Positions 62,176 to 64,000 of a stretch of 64,000 bases of DNA are shown here, in pieces. The number at the start of each line of letters is the position of its first letter. Positions within the stretch are counted from its first letter, which is position 1. The notes beneath the pieces were generated by a model, which was given only the letters and a program-made list of their open reading frames with translations, was not told where the DNA came from and searched no databases. The stretch lies in contig JADJWX010000028.1 of NCBI GenBank assembly GCA_016716135.1, positions 248,001 through 312,000 of the forward strand, given 5' to 3'. This DNA is from Lewinellaceae bacterium (GTDB taxonomy: Bacteria; Bacteroidota; Bacteroidia; Chitinophagales; Saprospiraceae). The position numbers were made by a program, and so were the translations under genes.

Positions 62176-63576
62176 TTAATTGTCGGTATTTTCTGAGCTT
62201 GTATCCTCAGCATCCGGTTCATCTTCCTGTTGTTTTTTACCGGTTGACGGGTGGCCGGTAAAATGCTTCAGCATGGTGATTTCGCGTTGGGTCAGTTCGC
62301 GGAATGAACCACGTTGCAGTTCCCGTTTGGTGAGGCCGGCAAAATAAAACCGGTCCAGTTTGCGCACCCGGTAGCCCAGCGATTCAAACAGGCGGCGCAC
62401 TACCCGGTTGCGGCCTTCCACTATTTCCAGTTCAATAACATCATGGTTGGGTTGTTCCTCGGAAAAACGGATCCAGTTGACATGCAATACACCGTCTTCC
62501 AACTCCACCCCTTTTTCGATACGCTCGAAATCGGATTTGCTGAGTGGCTTGTCGATTCCAATGCGGTATTGTTTCTGAACATGCTGACTGGGATGCGTTA
62601 GTTTGGCAGCCAATTCACCGTCATTTGTGATCAGGATCAGCCCCGTCGTATCGCGGTCGAGCCGGCCTACCGGGTAAATTCGTTCGGGATAATGTGGGTC
62701 GACAATATCGAGCACGGTTGCGCGCCCGCGGTCGTCGTCAGTTGTGGTAATGATGCCTTTGGGCTTGTTGAGCAGGAGGTAAATTCTTCGTTCCTGCACT
62801 TTCATTTCTTTCCCTTCGCAGGTCACGATATCGCCCTCCTGTATCCGGTAAAACGGTTCGAGTTTTACTTCGCCATTTACCGTAACGACTCCTTTTTCAA
62901 TAAACTCAACTGCTTTCCGGCGGGACGCCAGGCCACAGTGTGCCAGGAATTTATTCAGCGGCATCTCGACACCCGATGGCAGCCCGGGTTTCGGGCGGCG
63001 TTCAACCTGGAATTCTTCTTTCTTTTTGAATGGGCGTTTGCCGAAAGGTTTTTTACCATACCCGCCGCCGCCACTCCGGTCATAGGGTTTGCGGTATCCG
63101 CCGCCGCCTTGGTTGCGGTCTTGCCAGGGGCGCCGCTCACCGCCACCGCCTTCGCGATCTTGCCAGGGTTTGCGCTCTCCACCACCGCCTTCGCGGTCTT
63201 GCCAGGGGCGCCGTTCTCCGCTGCCACCTTCGCGATTTTGCCAGGGCTTGCGTTCTCCGCCGCCGCCTTGATTGCGGTCTTGCCAGGGGCGCCGTTCACC
63301 GCCACCGCCTTCGCGATTTTGCCAGGGTTTGCGCTCTCCGCCGCCGCCTTGATTGCGGTCTTGCCAGGGTTTGCGTTCCCGGTCGTATGGGCGGCGGTCA
63401 TTGTCCCATTTTTTCCGGTCTTCGTTGGGGCGGCTGCGGTCTTGCCAGGGTTGACGTTCTTTGTAAGATTCTTCGCGATTCGTTTCATCGCCGGAATCCG
63501 TTGATCTGGGCCGCTCTTTCAGCGGATTTTCCTGAGACGGTTTTTGGATGCGCGGTCGGCGCTTTTTCTCTTCCAT
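62176..63576 (-). CDS. RluB/RsuA-type pseudouridine synthase with repeat-rich N-terminus
   Basis: A 466-residue protein; standard RsuA/RluB enzymes have 230-300. Residues 1-200 are a charged, Gly/Arg-rich tail with seven tandem copies of a 13-14 residue unit (RKPWQDREGGGGE type, about 68-165). The S4 RNA-binding domain follows (MPLNKFLAHCGLASRRKAVE, about 205-265), then the catalytic domain with YLLLNKPKGIITT and GRLDRDTTGLI, where Asp307 is the nucleophile. It modifies 23S (RluB) or 16S rRNA; the tail probably aids RNA binding. Bacteroidota members commonly have such tails. Confidence 0.93.
   Translation of the reverse strand: MEEKKRRPRIQKPSQENPLKERPRSTDSGDETNREESYKERQPWQDRSRPNEDRKKWDNDRRPYDRERKPWQDRNQGGGGERKPWQNREGGGGERRPWQDRNQGGGGERKPWQNREGGSGERRPWQDREGGGGERKPWQDREGGGGERRPWQDRNQGGGGYRKPYDRSGGGGYGKKPFGKRPFKKKEEFQVERRPKPGLPSGVEMPLNKFLAHCGLASRRKAVEFIEKGVVTVNGEVKLEPFYRIQEGDIVTCEGKEMKVQERRIYLLLNKPKGIITTTDDDRGRATVLDIVDPHYPERIYPVGRLDRDTTGLILITNDGELAAKLTHPSQHVQKQYRIGIDKPLSKSDFERIEKGVELEDGVLHVNWIRFSEEQPNHDVIELEIVEGRNRVVRRLFESLGYRVRKLDRFYFAGLTKRELQRGSFRELTQREITMLKHFTGHPSTGKKQQEDEPDAEDTSSENTDN
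63082..63375. repeat. Tandem 39-42 bp repeats within the RluB-like gene
   Basis: Seven tandem units of 39 or 42 bases encode R(K/R)PWQ(D/N)R(E/NQ)GGGGE. Two unit lengths alternate in the pattern 14, 13, 14, 13, 13, 13, 14 residues, so whole-unit gain and loss keeps the frame. The array is a likely hotspot for slippage. Confidence 0.85.
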
Positions 63577-63711
63577 TTAGGCGGTAAATTATAAATGATA
63601 GGTTTGACGATAGAAATTACAGGAATGCAAATATCGGGGAAATCATCGGATCAGGTGGGTTAAATAATTTTTTTGAACTGGAATACTTGCCTTGGCAATA
63701 AACGAAAATAA

Positions 63712-63785
63712 AAAACGGATCGTACCCGCCGGCGCTGCTTCTCAACCCAGAAGCCCAAAATAGTGCCGGAAATACGATCCGTTTT
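63712..63785. terminator. Long structured hairpin downstream of a T9SS gene
   Basis: The outer stem AAAACGGATCGTA (63712-63724) / TACGATCCGTTTT (63773-63785) encloses an inner hairpin GCTTCT-CAACCC-AGAAGC and a CCGGC/GCCGG pair. It lies 33 bases after the stop of the partial leftward gene. In the 242-bp gap 63577-63818 nothing else was recognised. Confidence 0.65.
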
Positions 63786-63818
63786 AAATATTCAATTAAG
63801 CCACAGCTCTAGTACCTA

Positions 63819-64000
63819 CTAGTCGGCCTTGATCCATTTTATCATCAAAGAACTACCCTTGAGATCGAGTATCCGCAGATAATGCATGCCTGTTGGCAAT
63901 TCAGAAACATCAATTTCGCCCGTCCATTCATCTTTCCTGAGTGTACGTAACAGCCGGCCCTGCATATCAAAAAATTGCATAGCCAGCGGTTGTACGCCTT
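63819..64000 (-). CDS. T9SS sorting-domain protein, 3' end only
   Basis: Only the last 59 residues lie in the window. They read GVQPLAMQFFDMQGRLLRTL, DEWTGEIDVSELPTGMHYLR, ILDLKGSSLMIKWIKAD, the end of a type A T9SS sorting domain (beta-sandwich, LPTGMHYLRI-type strand). The stop TAG is at 63819-63821. Its body lies outside the window. Confidence 0.8.
   Translation of the reverse strand, partial: GVQPLAMQFFDMQGRLLRTLRKDEWTGEIDVSELPTGMHYLRILDLKGSSLMIKWIKAD

Noticed and set aside
63082..63375. Regular repeats that could suggest a CRISPR array
   Set aside because: The units are contiguous, have no unique spacers, and are in frame within a coding gene.
62692..63504. 270-codon + strand frame over the RluB-like gene with an Ala/Phe-rich repeat
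   Set aside because: It is the complement of the RG/W-type repeat and has no start context or homology pattern.

Overview
The window reads as chromosomal DNA of a member of the Bacteroidota, most plausibly of the Saprospiria (an inference from gene content; no 16S rRNA is present). Evidence includes type IX secretion (T9SS) C-terminal sorting domains on several large surface proteins, a SusC/SusD pair, DUF4175, a GSIII-type glutamine synthetase, Bacteroidota-style promoters (TAnnTTTG, in places with TTG about 20 bp upstream) and almost no Shine-Dalgarno sequences. Coding density is high. I found no rRNA, tRNA, CRISPR array or insertion sequence.

Layout. 1-5.6 kb: truncated surface protein (-), a divergent protein of unknown function, two SAM methyltransferases, a small lipoprotein and a DUF4287/DUF5655 protein. 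5.8-7.4 kb: a HipB/HipA toxin-antitoxin pair with a double palindromic operator lying over its promoter. 7.5-16.3 kb: a frameshifted S9 (glutamyl endopeptidase-like) peptidase, a GH3-family enzyme, a TlpA-like lipoprotein and glnN with a long AT-rich leader. 16.6-21.7 kb: a tricorn-type protease and a secreted esterase (-). 21.9-30.1 kb: methyltransferase, lone FtsX-type permease, DUF1684 protein plus GH109-like oxidoreductase, YjdI-type ferredoxin, FAH-family hydrolase, an AT-rich gene that may join an effector-associated domain to a beta-grasp domain, and an amidohydrolase-like protein lacking metal ligands. 30.3-38.9 kb: DUF4175 protein, glycosyltransferase, prohibitin-like protein, pheS, a beta-barrel lipoprotein and an orphan histidine kinase. 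39.3-49.8 kb: two T9SS surface proteins, xerD, EVE-domain protein, yceD-rpmF, ridA and trpS. 49.9-55.6 kb: susD, susC and an HGSNAT-like membrane acyltransferase. 55.7-64 kb: icmF (fused B12-dependent acyl-CoA mutase), nadB, an outer-membrane barrel protein, an RluB-like pseudouridine synthase with a long repeat tail, and the end of another T9SS protein.

Most genes are housekeeping, envelope or metabolic, in short co-oriented runs. The least ordinary features are (i) several families of long palindromes between genes, some sharing sequence modules or showing compensatory base changes, and one apparently inserted in frame inside icmF; (ii) the AT-rich EAD-like/beta-grasp gene at 28 kb, a candidate component of a biological-conflict system; (iii) the HipBA operator architecture; and (iv) three single-base frameshifts at or near short homopolymers, which look like sequence errors or very recent mutations. 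Domain calls come from reading motifs by eye; no database search was run.
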